Shown piece after piece: positions 47,031 through 55,571 of a stretch of 64,000 nt of DNA (its first letter is position 1; every line of letters starts with the position of its first letter). The DNA is taken from positions 59,111 to 123,110 of the forward strand of contig JAMCXB010000044.1 in assembly GCA_023480735.1 (NCBI GenBank), given 5' to 3'. Source of the stretch: Bacteroidota bacterium. Its GTDB lineage: Bacteria > Bacteroidota > Ignavibacteria > Kryptoniales > JAKASW01. The notes below the pieces were generated by a model. That model saw nothing but the letters and a program-made list of their open reading frames with translations, was not told the DNA's origin and ran no database searches. Both the position numbers and the translations under genes were made by a program.

Positions 47031-49118
47031 TCATTTACCGACCAGGTTTTTGTCTACTCTGAAGGCCAGATTCGCAGAGACTCTCAGAGATATTGTATTA
47101 TTCTTTGTAAACAGAACCGTTTGCTGGTTCGGCGAAGTTGCGACTCTGAAATTGAATTTCATGTACGATCGCCCAAGTTCTACGGCCTGATCATGCGTGA
47201 GAGTGAACTTGTTGGTGCTGAACATCGGCGTTCTAACGGTACCGTCCGAATTAAAATCATTCGCAGCCGGAATAACTATGCTGTCGCTCGGAAACGTCAT
47301 GACAACCTGATGAGTGACAGTGTCTATTAGCTGAGTGATCAATGACATCTGGATCGGCAACCCGTTATTTACCTCGATTACAACCTGGCCACTGTCGACG
47401 TTATCCAGTCTCGATGCGGTGCTCGAGTCGTTAATCACCGGAGTCTTCGTCGTATCGATAAAGGTAGCATTCGAAATCCCGAGATCGAACGGTATTTCGA
47501 TCGTCGCAGTACCTCCAACCTCATCAGTCTGCTTGACTGTACCTGTAGCATACGGAGGACCGGGATTAACTACGACATAGCCGCCGATAATAAATTGATC
47601 AGGAATTTCGTTGGTTGTGGATGTAAAAGTATTTAGCACGCTGACAAAGTTCTGACCAAGTGTAATGTAATTCGGCTGACCAGGATATAGCATTTTCTCC
47701 ACAACGAGAGAATCACCCGTGACCGGGCCGGTATTAGTGCTTGAGGGAATTAATTTCAGGTGTACCAGGGACGGAAATCCGCCTGTCATGTTTATGTTCA
47801 GCACCAGTTTAGTCGAATCGCTGAACTGTATCCTTCCATTAAACATGGACGTAAAATCGCCGAGGTTGACGGTCTGCGTGTCGGTCGGGATGTTTACGGG
47901 ACTGGTCATGTGGACCTCGCCTGTAAACGAGCTGAACTGGAGACCCGACAACCCGAATGTAGCTTTCACGGAATCGCTCGTGGCTATATTTATGAACTGT
48001 CCGTTCGAACCGGGCACTTGTGCAACGACAGAATACATAAGTGAATCGGCAGGGTTTCCGTTGGCATCCGCCATGTTAAGCACGTAACCATTCAGGGAAA
48101 TCGCTTCCTGATAAGTGCTGCCGGAACTGCCAGCCGCCCCCAAAGTGAACGTTCTTGAAAGCGGGCCTGCCTGGCCTACAAGGCTCTTGATCGTAAGGCT
48201 AATCGGGATAGGCATATCGAAAGCATTAGTGACCGATACATTCAGAGTACCACTGCTTATGCTTGCCGTGGCCACCTTGTTTCCATCCGGCAGCATGAGA
48301 CCTCTGTTCAGAGTTATCGGAGACTGCGGAGGGACTATTGCATTAGCCGAAGACACCTTCACGTTAGTTAAGCCTATCGAAAATGCGATAAGCGTGTCCG
48401 ACTGAAAAGTGGCTGGAGTCGCGGAGCCGTTTGACGCATATGTGAATGAGACATGAGGATCGTTTGGCATGACAATGCCGGCAAGCGACACGCTGACCGA
48501 TTTCGTCTGGTACGAAACTAGCGAATCCAGTGGAATCAAAACGATCACGTTTCCGGAGGCATCCGTCAGGTCAATTCCGTTGGGAAATTCCATGTTGGCC
48601 GGATAACCGTTAAATGCGGTCAAGGTCAACGTACCACCGCTAATTGTTGCGGACTGAAAATTTGTAAACGGGCTATCCGGGGCGATATTCAGTTTGCGCT
48701 GTGGGATAGCAGGCACTGGGGTCGTCGATCCAACGGGAAGTGCAGGATCGACTTCCGAATAGTGAATTGCCGGAGGAGCATCGATCGTGAAGTCGGCAGG
48801 ACTCTGGGACTCAGTCGTCAGCGGTATCGAAGCTATCTTCAGATTGTCACCTATAGACGTTCCGCTTAGTCCCTGTGTCTTGAAAATCGAGAAGACACCC
48901 GTCGAGCCGACAGCTCTCAGGTAAGTCGTGTCTCCATTAGAAACCATCGCACTATCCTTGGACAGGATCTCCTGAAGGGTATATGCGCGATTAAAAATGG
49001 GTGCAGAAAACTGGGTGTCCCAGGACGGCATGACGAAGCTGCCGACTTTGTACTTCGAACAGCCCCAGATTGCCAAGAAAGCCACACCCAGGAATAGAAA
49101 ACGGAGCCTACGCTTCAT
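47031..49118 (-). CDS. Large secreted lipoprotein, unknown
   Basis: The 695-residue product starts MKRRLRFLFLGVAFLAIWGC, a lipoprotein signal with cysteine at 20. The mature protein is rich in Ser/Thr/Pro/Val and reads as a string of beta-sandwich-like segments (ATISGGTLTLTAFNGYPANM, FDMPIPISLTIKSLVG, VNIPTDTQTVNLGDFTS), without a catalytic motif I can see. GAGAGGAG precedes the ATG. It overlaps the following DUF5723-like gene region, a gene pair that suggests a surface lipoprotein exported or held by its barrel partner. That role is inferred. The 197 bp upstream carry its leader and no other feature I can name. Confidence 0.7.
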   Translation of the reverse strand: MKRRLRFLFLGVAFLAIWGCSKYKVGSFVMPSWDTQFSAPIFNRAYTLQEILSKDSAMVSNGDTTYLRAVGSTGVFSIFKTQGLSGTSIGDNLKIASIPLTTESQSPADFTIDAPPAIHYSEVDPALPVGSTTPVPAIPQRKLNIAPDSPFTNFQSATISGGTLTLTAFNGYPANMEFPNGIDLTDASGNVIVLIPLDSLVSYQTKSVSVSLAGIVMPNDPHVSFTYASNGSATPATFQSDTLIAFSIGLTNVKVSSANAIVPPQSPITLNRGLMLPDGNKVATASISSGTLNVSVTNAFDMPIPISLTIKSLVGQAGPLSRTFTLGAAGSSGSTYQEAISLNGYVLNMADANGNPADSLMYSVVAQVPGSNGQFINIATSDSVKATFGLSGLQFSSFTGEVHMTSPVNIPTDTQTVNLGDFTSMFNGRIQFSDSTKLVLNINMTGGFPSLVHLKLIPSSTNTGPVTGDSLVVEKMLYPGQPNYITLGQNFVSVLNTFTSTTNEIPDQFIIGGYVVVNPGPPYATGTVKQTDEVGGTATIEIPFDLGISNATFIDTTKTPVINDSSTASRLDNVDSGQVVIEVNNGLPIQMSLITQLIDTVTHQVVMTFPSDSIVIPAANDFNSDGTVRTPMFSTNKFTLTHDQAVELGRSYMKFNFRVATSPNQQTVLFTKNNTISLRVSANLAFRVDKNLVGK

Positions 49119-49315
49119 TTCATTCTCCTCTCATTTTTTGCATACAGTGTCTTGCCCGCCTGACTGGATTGATATACACAGCCAAGCCCTTTACCGATGT
49201 CCAAGCTCACACATCGAGACAATAGGTCAGAAAAAGTAGAAGGTTTTGCCAGCACCTCTGACATTTTGACACGGCTAAAAAGCGAGCACGAATCTATTTT
49301 GACTCCAGACCCATT

Positions 49316-49630
49316 TTAAGCTCCTGGAGACTGAAATCCAAATGGTACGTTGGGCACAGGGCCCGCAAAGACTTTTATTTCACCAAAATTGTGTTCGTAC
49401 TTATCCACATTTTCCCGCAGAGCGCCCAGAAGCATTTTTGCGTGCTGGGGAGTCATAATCATACGTGCAAATACTTTCGCTTTCGGTACCCCCGGCATGA
49501 TCCGCGTGAAATCGATTATGAACTCTGCCGGCGAATGTGAGATGATCGCAAAATTGGAATAGATCCCATCTGCCTCTTTCTCGCCAAGCTCAATATTGAT
49601 TTGCTGCGGTGCGTTCTTGTCTTCTGCCAT
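49316..49630 (-). CDS. DUF3467 family protein
   Basis: The 104-residue cytosolic protein reads QINIELGEKEADGIYSNFAI, SHSPAEFIIDFTRIMPGVPK, VFARMIMTPQHAKMLLGALR and NVDKYEHNFGEI, the full DUF3467 pattern. The family is widespread in Bacteroidota-like bacteria and has no established function. It stands alone, 198 bp from the lipoprotein gene and 317 bp from the TPR gene. Apart from the terminator at 49882-49920, I see nothing in the 49631-49881 interval. Confidence 0.88.
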   Translation of the reverse strand: MAEDKNAPQQINIELGEKEADGIYSNFAIISHSPAEFIIDFTRIMPGVPKAKVFARMIMTPQHAKMLLGALRENVDKYEHNFGEIKVFAGPVPNVPFGFQSPGA

Positions 49631-49881
49631 TTCAAACTCCTGATTTCTTTATTGTGTGAATCATAAACCCATACCCCGGAGAGAATGGAATCCACAACTC
49701 ACCTACACGATTATTTCGGCTAATGCGTGAAAATCATTAGGCAAATTCTCTTCGAATTTAAAATAACTCCAGGGAAATGACCGCATTGGCGAAACCATTA
49801 GAATCATTCGCCCTAGAATAACCCTTGGAAGCCTTTGTTACAATATAAGAAGTCGCTTCTTTCAAGCTGATTCTCCCTGCA

Positions 49882-49920
49882 CAAAAAAACGCCATGCACC
49901 TGCATGAATGGTGCATGGCG
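49882..49920 (-). terminator. Strong rho-independent terminator after the TPR lipoprotein gene
   Basis: An 11-bp perfect stem (CGCCATGCACC at 49890-49900, complement at 49910-49920) with a nine-base loop is followed on the minus strand by seven Ts (49889-49883). It lies 28 bp after the TPR gene stop. Confidence 0.9.
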
Positions 49921-49947
49921 GTACATAGGACAGGCCTTTAGAGCCGT

Positions 49948-51372
49948 TTAGTTTCCCTTCCTCAGCGAGTCGGCTTTCTGAATTGCATCCTGAGCCTTCT
50001 TGGTGTCATTCATATAAGCATACACTTTTGCGAGAAGCTCCCAGAGATTCGGGTCGTCCGGCTTATGTGCAGAGAATTTCTCGAGATAAGGGAGCGCTTT
50101 TTCAAACTTTGCACTGACTGCCTTGCGAACGGAATCCGGGTCGCTGTCTTGCGGTGCGTTGTTCTGTATCTCCACACCCCAGTTTACGTACGAAGCGCCT
50201 AAGTTATAGTCAGCGTTCCAGTAGAGAGAATCAATTTCGAGGGTCTTCTCGAACTGGGTTATCGCGTTCCGATAATCATTTTGCCTCAGGAGAATGACGC
50301 CGTAGTTGTACTGGAAATCCTTGTTAGTCGGATTTTTGCCGGCCGCCTCCTTGAATGCAGCAGAGGCCTCCTCAGTCATATTTGCCGCTATGTAGCAGTT
50401 CGTCAATTCTGTCATCAGACTCTGATTGTTCGGATACATCTTCGTGGCCGGGACAAGAACTTCGAGCGCCTTCTTGAACTGCACCATTGCCAACTGGTAC
50501 TTGGTCGAATCAACGTCCGGGTTATAAACAAAATCCACTTTCTTCTCAGTCAGCGCATCATTTACGAACGTCAGAGTAAGACCGTATGTCTTATACGTCC
50601 AGACGTCTTCTGTGGAAACCTGCTGATTAACAGTCTTCTTCCCCTTTTCTTTCGGAGGCTGCTCGGACTTCTTCTCATCCGGTTGACCAAGCATTGTTGT
50701 GACATCTTCTTCACTCATGCCTTTGTCTATGGAACTGACATTTTTCAGCGTATCCAGCTTGCCGCCGTTGTCATTTTCGAAATCTTCCTTCAACTTCTCA
50801 CCGTTCTCAAAATAAATTTCTCCGAGGAACTTGCCGGCTTCCTCGTCCTTCGACCTGCTCCATAGAGTCGAGAGCGGCGTGATGGCACTATCTGTAGCGC
50901 CCATATTCAAATAAGTGTAAGCCAATCCACGGTAGCTCATGGCGCTGTCGGGTTCCAGAAGGACTGCGGTCTTGAATTCGGCAACGGCCTTGGGATAGAA
51001 AGAGCTGGAATCTCTTGCGCCTTGCAGAAGCTTCGTCCCCGTGTTATAACTCTGGACCCAATAATGCGCTGTCACGTCATGTATTTCCTTCGCGTGAACT
51101 TTCGAGATTTTCAAAGCCTGTTGAAACGCATCGAGCATACCGGGAAAGTTGCCCTTCTCTGCCCTTACTCTTCCCAGCAGATACCAGCCCTCTTCATCCT
51201 GAGGGTTAATCTTGACATCCTTCAGAAGCTGTTCTTCAGCCTTTGCCCACTCACTTCTCTGCATATATAATTTCGCGCTCGTCAACTCAGCAGACGAACA
51301 CTGAAACCCGACGAATGCAAAGCCAACAGCAATAACGGCAATAAATGCTGCCAATATTCTGTAGTTTTTCAT
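49948..51372 (-). CDS. TPR-repeat lipoprotein with embedded BamE/SmpA-like segment
   Basis: The 474-residue product begins MKNYRILAAFIAVIAVGFAFV followed by GFQC, a probable lipoprotein signal with a poor lipobox. TPR-like repeats run through the chain (AEEQLLKDVKINPQDEEGWY, AVAEFKTAVLLEPDSAMSYR, NAITQFEKTLEIDSLYWNAD, ALPYLEKFSAHKPDDPNLWE). Between repeats, about 215-290, SSIDKGMSEEDVTTMLGQPD followed by WTYKTYGLTLTFVNDALTEK resembles the BamE/SmpA fold, in which a short helix and LG.P are followed by strands. BamE and TPR lipoprotein BamD are separate parts of the barrel-assembly machine, so a fusion-like arrangement is notable. Function is inferred: an envelope scaffold. Confidence 0.75.
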   Translation of the reverse strand: MKNYRILAAFIAVIAVGFAFVGFQCSSAELTSAKLYMQRSEWAKAEEQLLKDVKINPQDEEGWYLLGRVRAEKGNFPGMLDAFQQALKISKVHAKEIHDVTAHYWVQSYNTGTKLLQGARDSSSFYPKAVAEFKTAVLLEPDSAMSYRGLAYTYLNMGATDSAITPLSTLWSRSKDEEAGKFLGEIYFENGEKLKEDFENDNGGKLDTLKNVSSIDKGMSEEDVTTMLGQPDEKKSEQPPKEKGKKTVNQQVSTEDVWTYKTYGLTLTFVNDALTEKKVDFVYNPDVDSTKYQLAMVQFKKALEVLVPATKMYPNNQSLMTELTNCYIAANMTEEASAAFKEAAGKNPTNKDFQYNYGVILLRQNDYRNAITQFEKTLEIDSLYWNADYNLGASYVNWGVEIQNNAPQDSDPDSVRKAVSAKFEKALPYLEKFSAHKPDDPNLWELLAKVYAYMNDTKKAQDAIQKADSLRKGN

Positions 51373-51464
51373 TATCTCTTCACTCCATTTGAAAGTTGCA
51401 CAAACTTGTTTTCACTAATATAAAATCTGGTCGATGCAATTCCAATTTGCTGAATTGCAGCGAC

Positions 51465-52043
51465 TTACAGATAAATAGAATTTGAACGAATGTAGTCTTC
51501 CACCGCCGAAGGGACGAGATATTTTATGGACCTGCCCGACCCAACTCTTCTGCGAATGCTGGTCGACGAAATATCCACGCTGGGCACGTTGACGACTTCT
51601 ACTCGAAGCAGTAAGTCTTTGTCTACCATTGCCAGATCGAAGCCCGGACGATTCATTGCAACGATTTTGCACTCCTCCAATATTCTGTCGGGGCTTCTCC
51701 AAGTCCCAAAATCGATCAAAAGGTCGATTCCCATTATCAGGTGGAGGGCATACTCCGGAGACTTTTTCTTCAACTCCAAAATCGTGTCAATAGTATAGGA
51801 AGGCCCCTTCCTGCACAGTTCGATTTCGCACACTTCGAAGAGCGGATTGTTTCCGGTCGCAAGCTTCACCATCTGCAGCCGATGTTGCGCTGGGATAACC
51901 TTTTCGTTGAGTTTATGAGGAGGGATTGCGGCTGGTACAAAGATAATCTTGTCGAGTTTCAGATGGTCACGTACACTTTCCGCTGCAACAAGGTGAGCCA
52001 TGTGTGGCGGATTAAAGGTTCCGCCGAAGACACCTACATTCAT
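51465..52043 (-). CDS. nadD: Nicotinate-nucleotide adenylyltransferase
   Basis: NadD makes deamido-NAD from nicotinate mononucleotide and ATP. The 192-residue enzyme begins MNVGVFGGTFNPPHMAHLVA at 52043, whose ATG overlaps the upstream stop in TGATG; a longer frame upstream is rejected. It has the nucleotide-binding TFNPPHMAH, MGIDLLIDFGTWRSPDRIL and C-terminal DISSTSIRRRVGSGRSIKYL. Length is typical (190-220). It is coupled to the DUF2064 gene. Confidence 0.93.
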   Translation of the reverse strand: MNVGVFGGTFNPPHMAHLVAAESVRDHLKLDKIIFVPAAIPPHKLNEKVIPAQHRLQMVKLATGNNPLFEVCEIELCRKGPSYTIDTILELKKKSPEYALHLIMGIDLLIDFGTWRSPDRILEECKIVAMNRPGFDLAMVDKDLLLRVEVVNVPSVDISSTSIRRRVGSGRSIKYLVPSAVEDYIRSNSIYL

Positions 52044-52738
52044 CAAACCTCGCCGTATTTTTCTTTTAAACCGAGCAAGAAGTCGGTCGTACGGCGGGCA
52101 TGTTCGATTACTTGGCCATTTCTGATGAATGAATTGTACAGTCTCCTGAGGCCTGTGAGATCCCGGATGCACTGAAACCTTCCAAGAGTGAACAGCATCG
52201 CTGAGAGAGGGGAGGAGATCTTAAGCGCTACCTCGAACGGATCCTTGGCATTCAGCGCGTCGAAGACCTGGCCGTGAGGTTTCTTCATGCCAACGAGATA
52301 GATTTGATCGGCGGTATCGGGTGCAAGCACGATTGCGTCGTCATCGACGCTCAGCAGCTCATATCCGATCCGTATTGTCTGAAGGGGAACGAGCGCCGCG
52401 TCCATATCGATGTAGATGAGTTTCTTGGCACCGTCCGAGAAGACGTTATCTACCGCATTGGCGACCTTGTCTGAAAATTTGCTCCCGACTGCAGGCTTCA
52501 GCTTAAACTCAAACGACGCGTGCCTGAACACATGTTCGAAATCCGGCCGCGCATCCGCTGGGTCGAAGTAGACATACGGCTGGGCGTGAAGATGGAGGGC
52601 CGCCCGCTCAACAACGTCGAATAGAAGTGCTGCATGAAATTCCGCAGCCTCTTCGTGAGTCAAAGGTGGCACAAGGTTCCCCTTTACTTCTTTCGGGAGC
52701 GGTGTTCGCGAAACTACTAGAAGCGACTTGTCAATCAT
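52043..52738 (-). CDS. DUF2064 family (glycosyltransferase-like) protein
   Basis: The 231-residue protein shows the DUF2064/TIGR04282 layout: SLLVVSRTPLPKEVKGNLVP with LTHEEAAEFHAALLFD, KLIYIDMDAALVPLQTI in place of the usual GSDxP loop, DDAIVLAPDTADQIYLVGMK, and a C-terminal helical tail. The family resembles nucleotidyl- and glycosyltransferases with a GT-A-like fold but its reaction is not established; here GSD-like residues are replaced (YIDMDA), so activity may be altered. It overlaps nadD by the TGATG junction. A divergent 180-bp interval separates it from dnaG. Confidence 0.8.
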   Translation of the reverse strand: MIDKSLLVVSRTPLPKEVKGNLVPPLTHEEAAEFHAALLFDVVERAALHLHAQPYVYFDPADARPDFEHVFRHASFEFKLKPAVGSKFSDKVANAVDNVFSDGAKKLIYIDMDAALVPLQTIRIGYELLSVDDDAIVLAPDTADQIYLVGMKKPHGQVFDALNAKDPFEVALKISSPLSAMLFTLGRFQCIRDLTGLRRLYNSFIRNGQVIEHARRTTDFLLGLKEKYGEV

Positions 52739-52962
52739 GCTGTAAAAAGTTATAACCCCTCCAAATAAGATTCAAGAAAATTGGAACGCCAATTTCATAC
52801 GCACCTTTGCACTGCACAATACGTCTCCGGCATGATTGAATCTCACAAGCACCTTGATTAAGTTTGTAAAAGCCTATGAACAAAAGACAATGATCATTCA
52901 CAATGGAACGATTGTGATGTTTGCATCGTGTGGTTGTTCGTCGTTCGTTCGCGGATAAAGCC

Positions 52963-54843
52963 ATGGGAAAGTTCAGCTCAGACAGCGTTGTTGAATCCGT
53001 AAGACAAGCTACCGACATCGTCGATATAATCTCTCAGTACGTCCGGCTTCAGAAGCGCGGGAAGAACTACCTGGGACTCTGTCCCTTTCATACGGAAAAG
53101 ACGCCTTCATTTACGGTGAACCGCGAGAAAGGGCTGTATCATTGCTTCGGATGCGGAGCCGGAGGAAACGTCTTTACATTCTTAACTCAACATGAGAGAA
53201 TGTCCTTCGGCGAAGCGCTCAGGCAGCTGGCGGCCCGGGCAAACATTCCTCTCCCTTCGTATTCGGAAGGCAAACAGAGCGACGTCGATGAAGTACTGGA
53301 GGTGAATGACAAGGCCGCCCGCTACTATAGAGATATCCTTCGGTCGAACGAAGGCGCGCCGGCAATGTCGTACCTGCGGCAGAAGCGGCAGTTCACTGAC
53401 CCGACGATCGAGGAGTTCACGCTCGGATATGCGCCCGATAGATGGGACGGGCTCCTGAATTATCTGAAGCGGAAGGGGTTAAGCGAAACTGTAATCGAGA
53501 AGTCGGGACTCATCCTGAAGCGTCAGGACGGCTCGGGATATTACGACAGGTTCAGGACACGTGTCATGTTCCCGGTCCATTCGCCGGGAGGACGAATCAT
53601 TGCCTTCGGAGGAAGGACGCTGAATCCGGGAGAGAAAGCGAAATACATAAACTCTCCCGAGACCGCCGCATATGTGAAAGGAAGGACGCTCTACGGCATC
53701 TACCAGGCCAAGGATGCAATCATCGAGCGTGATGCTGCAATCCTGGTGGAAGGCTACGCGGATCTCATCGCCCTGCACCAGTCGGGCATTAAGAATGTTG
53801 TGGCGTCGAGCGGCACGGCGCTGACGATCGAGCAGATACAGTACATCTCACGCTACACTCAGAATGTTTATCTCGTTTACGATGCCGACAGTGCCGGACA
53901 GGACGCCAGCCTTCGCGGCGCAGATATGCTTCTCGAACAGGGAATGAACGTCTTCATCGTAGAGCTCCCGCCGGGCGATGACCCGGATACGTTCGTCCTC
54001 TCTCGCGGCCCAGAAGAGTTCATGATACTCATCCGAGACGCCATGAATATTGTGGAGTTCAAGGCTTCCCTTCTCACCAGGCGGGCCGGGTCCTCACGCG
54101 GACAAACGTCTCCGGAGCTGAGCCACAGCATAATTCAGTCGATTGTCGAATCGCTCTCAAAAGTCAATGATGCAATCAGGGTGAACATATATGCAAGAGA
54201 TCTGGCCGACAAGTTCGGGTTGCGGGAAGAATCAATCTACCAGGAGTTAAAAAGGAGGAAGTCATCGAGACCGGGAGCGGAGAGTCAGCCGTCCATGATG
54301 AGAGCGCCGTCGGTCCAGTCATTGCGGCTCGCCGTCGCAGACCGCGATCTGATAAGTCTGCTTCTGAATGTCGACGAATCGCTCTTCCAGACAATCGCCG
54401 GGCAGATCGAGAAATTGGAAATACAGAATCCAGCCAGCAGAGAGATAATAGAGAAGGTGCTGGATGCGCGCTATTCAGGCGGTGCGCCATCTGCGGTAAT
54501 CGATGAACTATCGACCGATGAAGTACGCAAATGCTTTGCAGAGCTTGCCTTCGCCACGCCCCAGAGGAGCAAAATCTGGTGGGAGGAGTTGAGGCCCGGA
54601 AGTGAAACACCGGATTACTTCAAATGGATATCCCAGCTTCTCATCTCATTCGAACTCGAGCAGATCGAACAGAAGCTGAAGCTCCTCAACGCAAGAACTG
54701 CGGAGGCTGAAAAGAAGGGGCTGCCTACAGACGATTTCGACGCGGAATATCAGAGCCTTGTAAGAAGGAAACAGGTTCTCACGCAGGCTTACAGCAATAA
54801 GGAACTGCTCGGACAATACTTTGACAGCCTCGGAAACTCATAA
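52963..54843 (+). CDS. dnaG: DNA primase
   Basis: DnaG makes RNA primers at the fork. The 626-residue protein starts MGKFSSDSVVESVRQATDIV at 52963; a TTG start 14 codons upstream is less likely. The N-terminal zinc ribbon is YLGLCPFHTEKTPSFTVN with YHCFGCGAGGNVFTFL. The catalytic core has RFRTRVMFPVHSPGGRIIAF, and the Toprim motif is ILVEGYADLIALHQSG, YLVYDADSAGQDAS and LPPGDDPDTFV. The C-terminal helicase-binding domain is present but shows little conservation by eye. rpoD and rpsU do not adjoin it. Confidence 0.95.
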   Translation: MGKFSSDSVVESVRQATDIVDIISQYVRLQKRGKNYLGLCPFHTEKTPSFTVNREKGLYHCFGCGAGGNVFTFLTQHERMSFGEALRQLAARANIPLPSYSEGKQSDVDEVLEVNDKAARYYRDILRSNEGAPAMSYLRQKRQFTDPTIEEFTLGYAPDRWDGLLNYLKRKGLSETVIEKSGLILKRQDGSGYYDRFRTRVMFPVHSPGGRIIAFGGRTLNPGEKAKYINSPETAAYVKGRTLYGIYQAKDAIIERDAAILVEGYADLIALHQSGIKNVVASSGTALTIEQIQYISRYTQNVYLVYDADSAGQDASLRGADMLLEQGMNVFIVELPPGDDPDTFVLSRGPEEFMILIRDAMNIVEFKASLLTRRAGSSRGQTSPELSHSIIQSIVESLSKVNDAIRVNIYARDLADKFGLREESIYQELKRRKSSRPGAESQPSMMRAPSVQSLRLAVADRDLISLLLNVDESLFQTIAGQIEKLEIQNPASREIIEKVLDARYSGGAPSAVIDELSTDEVRKCFAELAFATPQRSKIWWEELRPGSETPDYFKWISQLLISFELEQIEQKLKLLNARTAEAEKKGLPTDDFDAEYQSLVRRKQVLTQAYSNKELLGQYFDSLGNS

Positions 54844-54882
54844 AGGGTTGTACCACTCAGCCGATTTTGTCTAAATTTCACA

Positions 54883-55374
54883 ATGGAAAAGAATCTGCTT
54901 CCTTATTACGAAGGTTGTTTTGCCTGCAGCCAGAGCAATCCTCATGGCCTTCATCAACGGTTTTCAGTCAAGGACGGGAAGGTCTGCTCCACTTTCGAAC
55001 CATCCAAGAGATTCCAGGGTTACGAAAACTTCGTCCACGGCGGCGTCTTCTCTGCCATACTGGATGAGTCGATGGGCTGGGCACCTTCGTTCAAATTCGG
55101 GAAGCTTTGTAAAACCGTCAAGCTGGAAATAAGGTTTTTGAAGGAGACACCTTTCGGTAAGGTTTACACGATCGAATCGGAATTCGTCCGCACTGTGCAT
55201 TCTTTCCTGGAAGCCACCGGAGTGGTCCGGGACGACGAAGGCACTATTTACGTTCGAGGAACCGGATTATATTATCCGTTACCCGACGAATTCACCAGCC
55301 GGGCAAAAGATTATCTGACTTACGATGAGAAGACCATCCGAGTTTTTGATGTGTCCGAAGGAGAAACAAGATGA
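54883..55374 (+). CDS. PaaI/hotdog-fold thioesterase
   Basis: The 163-residue protein has the hotdog signature ENFVHGGVFSAILDESMGWA, followed by VKLEIRFLKETPFGKVYTIE. An N-terminal CFACSQSNPHGL segment with two cysteines is typical of the PF03061-type thioesterases that carry it. They cleave acyl-CoA or acyl-ACP thioesters; the substrate is unknown. Its stop overlaps the ferredoxin start (ATGA), which overlaps the reductase start, so three proteins are made together. Confidence 0.82.
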   Translation: MEKNLLPYYEGCFACSQSNPHGLHQRFSVKDGKVCSTFEPSKRFQGYENFVHGGVFSAILDESMGWAPSFKFGKLCKTVKLEIRFLKETPFGKVYTIESEFVRTVHSFLEATGVVRDDEGTIYVRGTGLYYPLPDEFTSRAKDYLTYDEKTIRVFDVSEGETR

Positions 55375-55571
55375 TAAAGATACACGAAGATAAATGCGAC
55401 CTCTGCGGCTGCTGCGTGGGCGTCTGTCCGGAGAATTGCATCGACTTGACGGAGAGCCGCATTTCAATAGAACACGAATTATGCACCGACTGCAGAAAAT
55501 GCGAATGGGCATGCCCCTTCGAAGTCTTTGAATTCAAGAATCAGAAAGCAACTCTGAAAGTACCCGCATGA
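55371..55571 (+). CDS. 2[4Fe-4S] ferredoxin
   Basis: The 66-residue protein carries two clusters: CDLCGCCVGVCPENCI and CTDCRKCEWACPFEVF. In the first, CxxCxxCxxxCP is complete, with an extra cysteine at CGCC. Such ferredoxins pass low-potential electrons. Overlap with the geranylgeranyl-reductase-like gene (ATGA) makes this the likely electron donor to that flavoprotein, as in archaeal isoprenoid saturation. Confidence 0.93.
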   Translation: MIKIHEDKCDLCGCCVGVCPENCIDLTESRISIEHELCTDCRKCEWACPFEVFEFKNQKATLKVPA

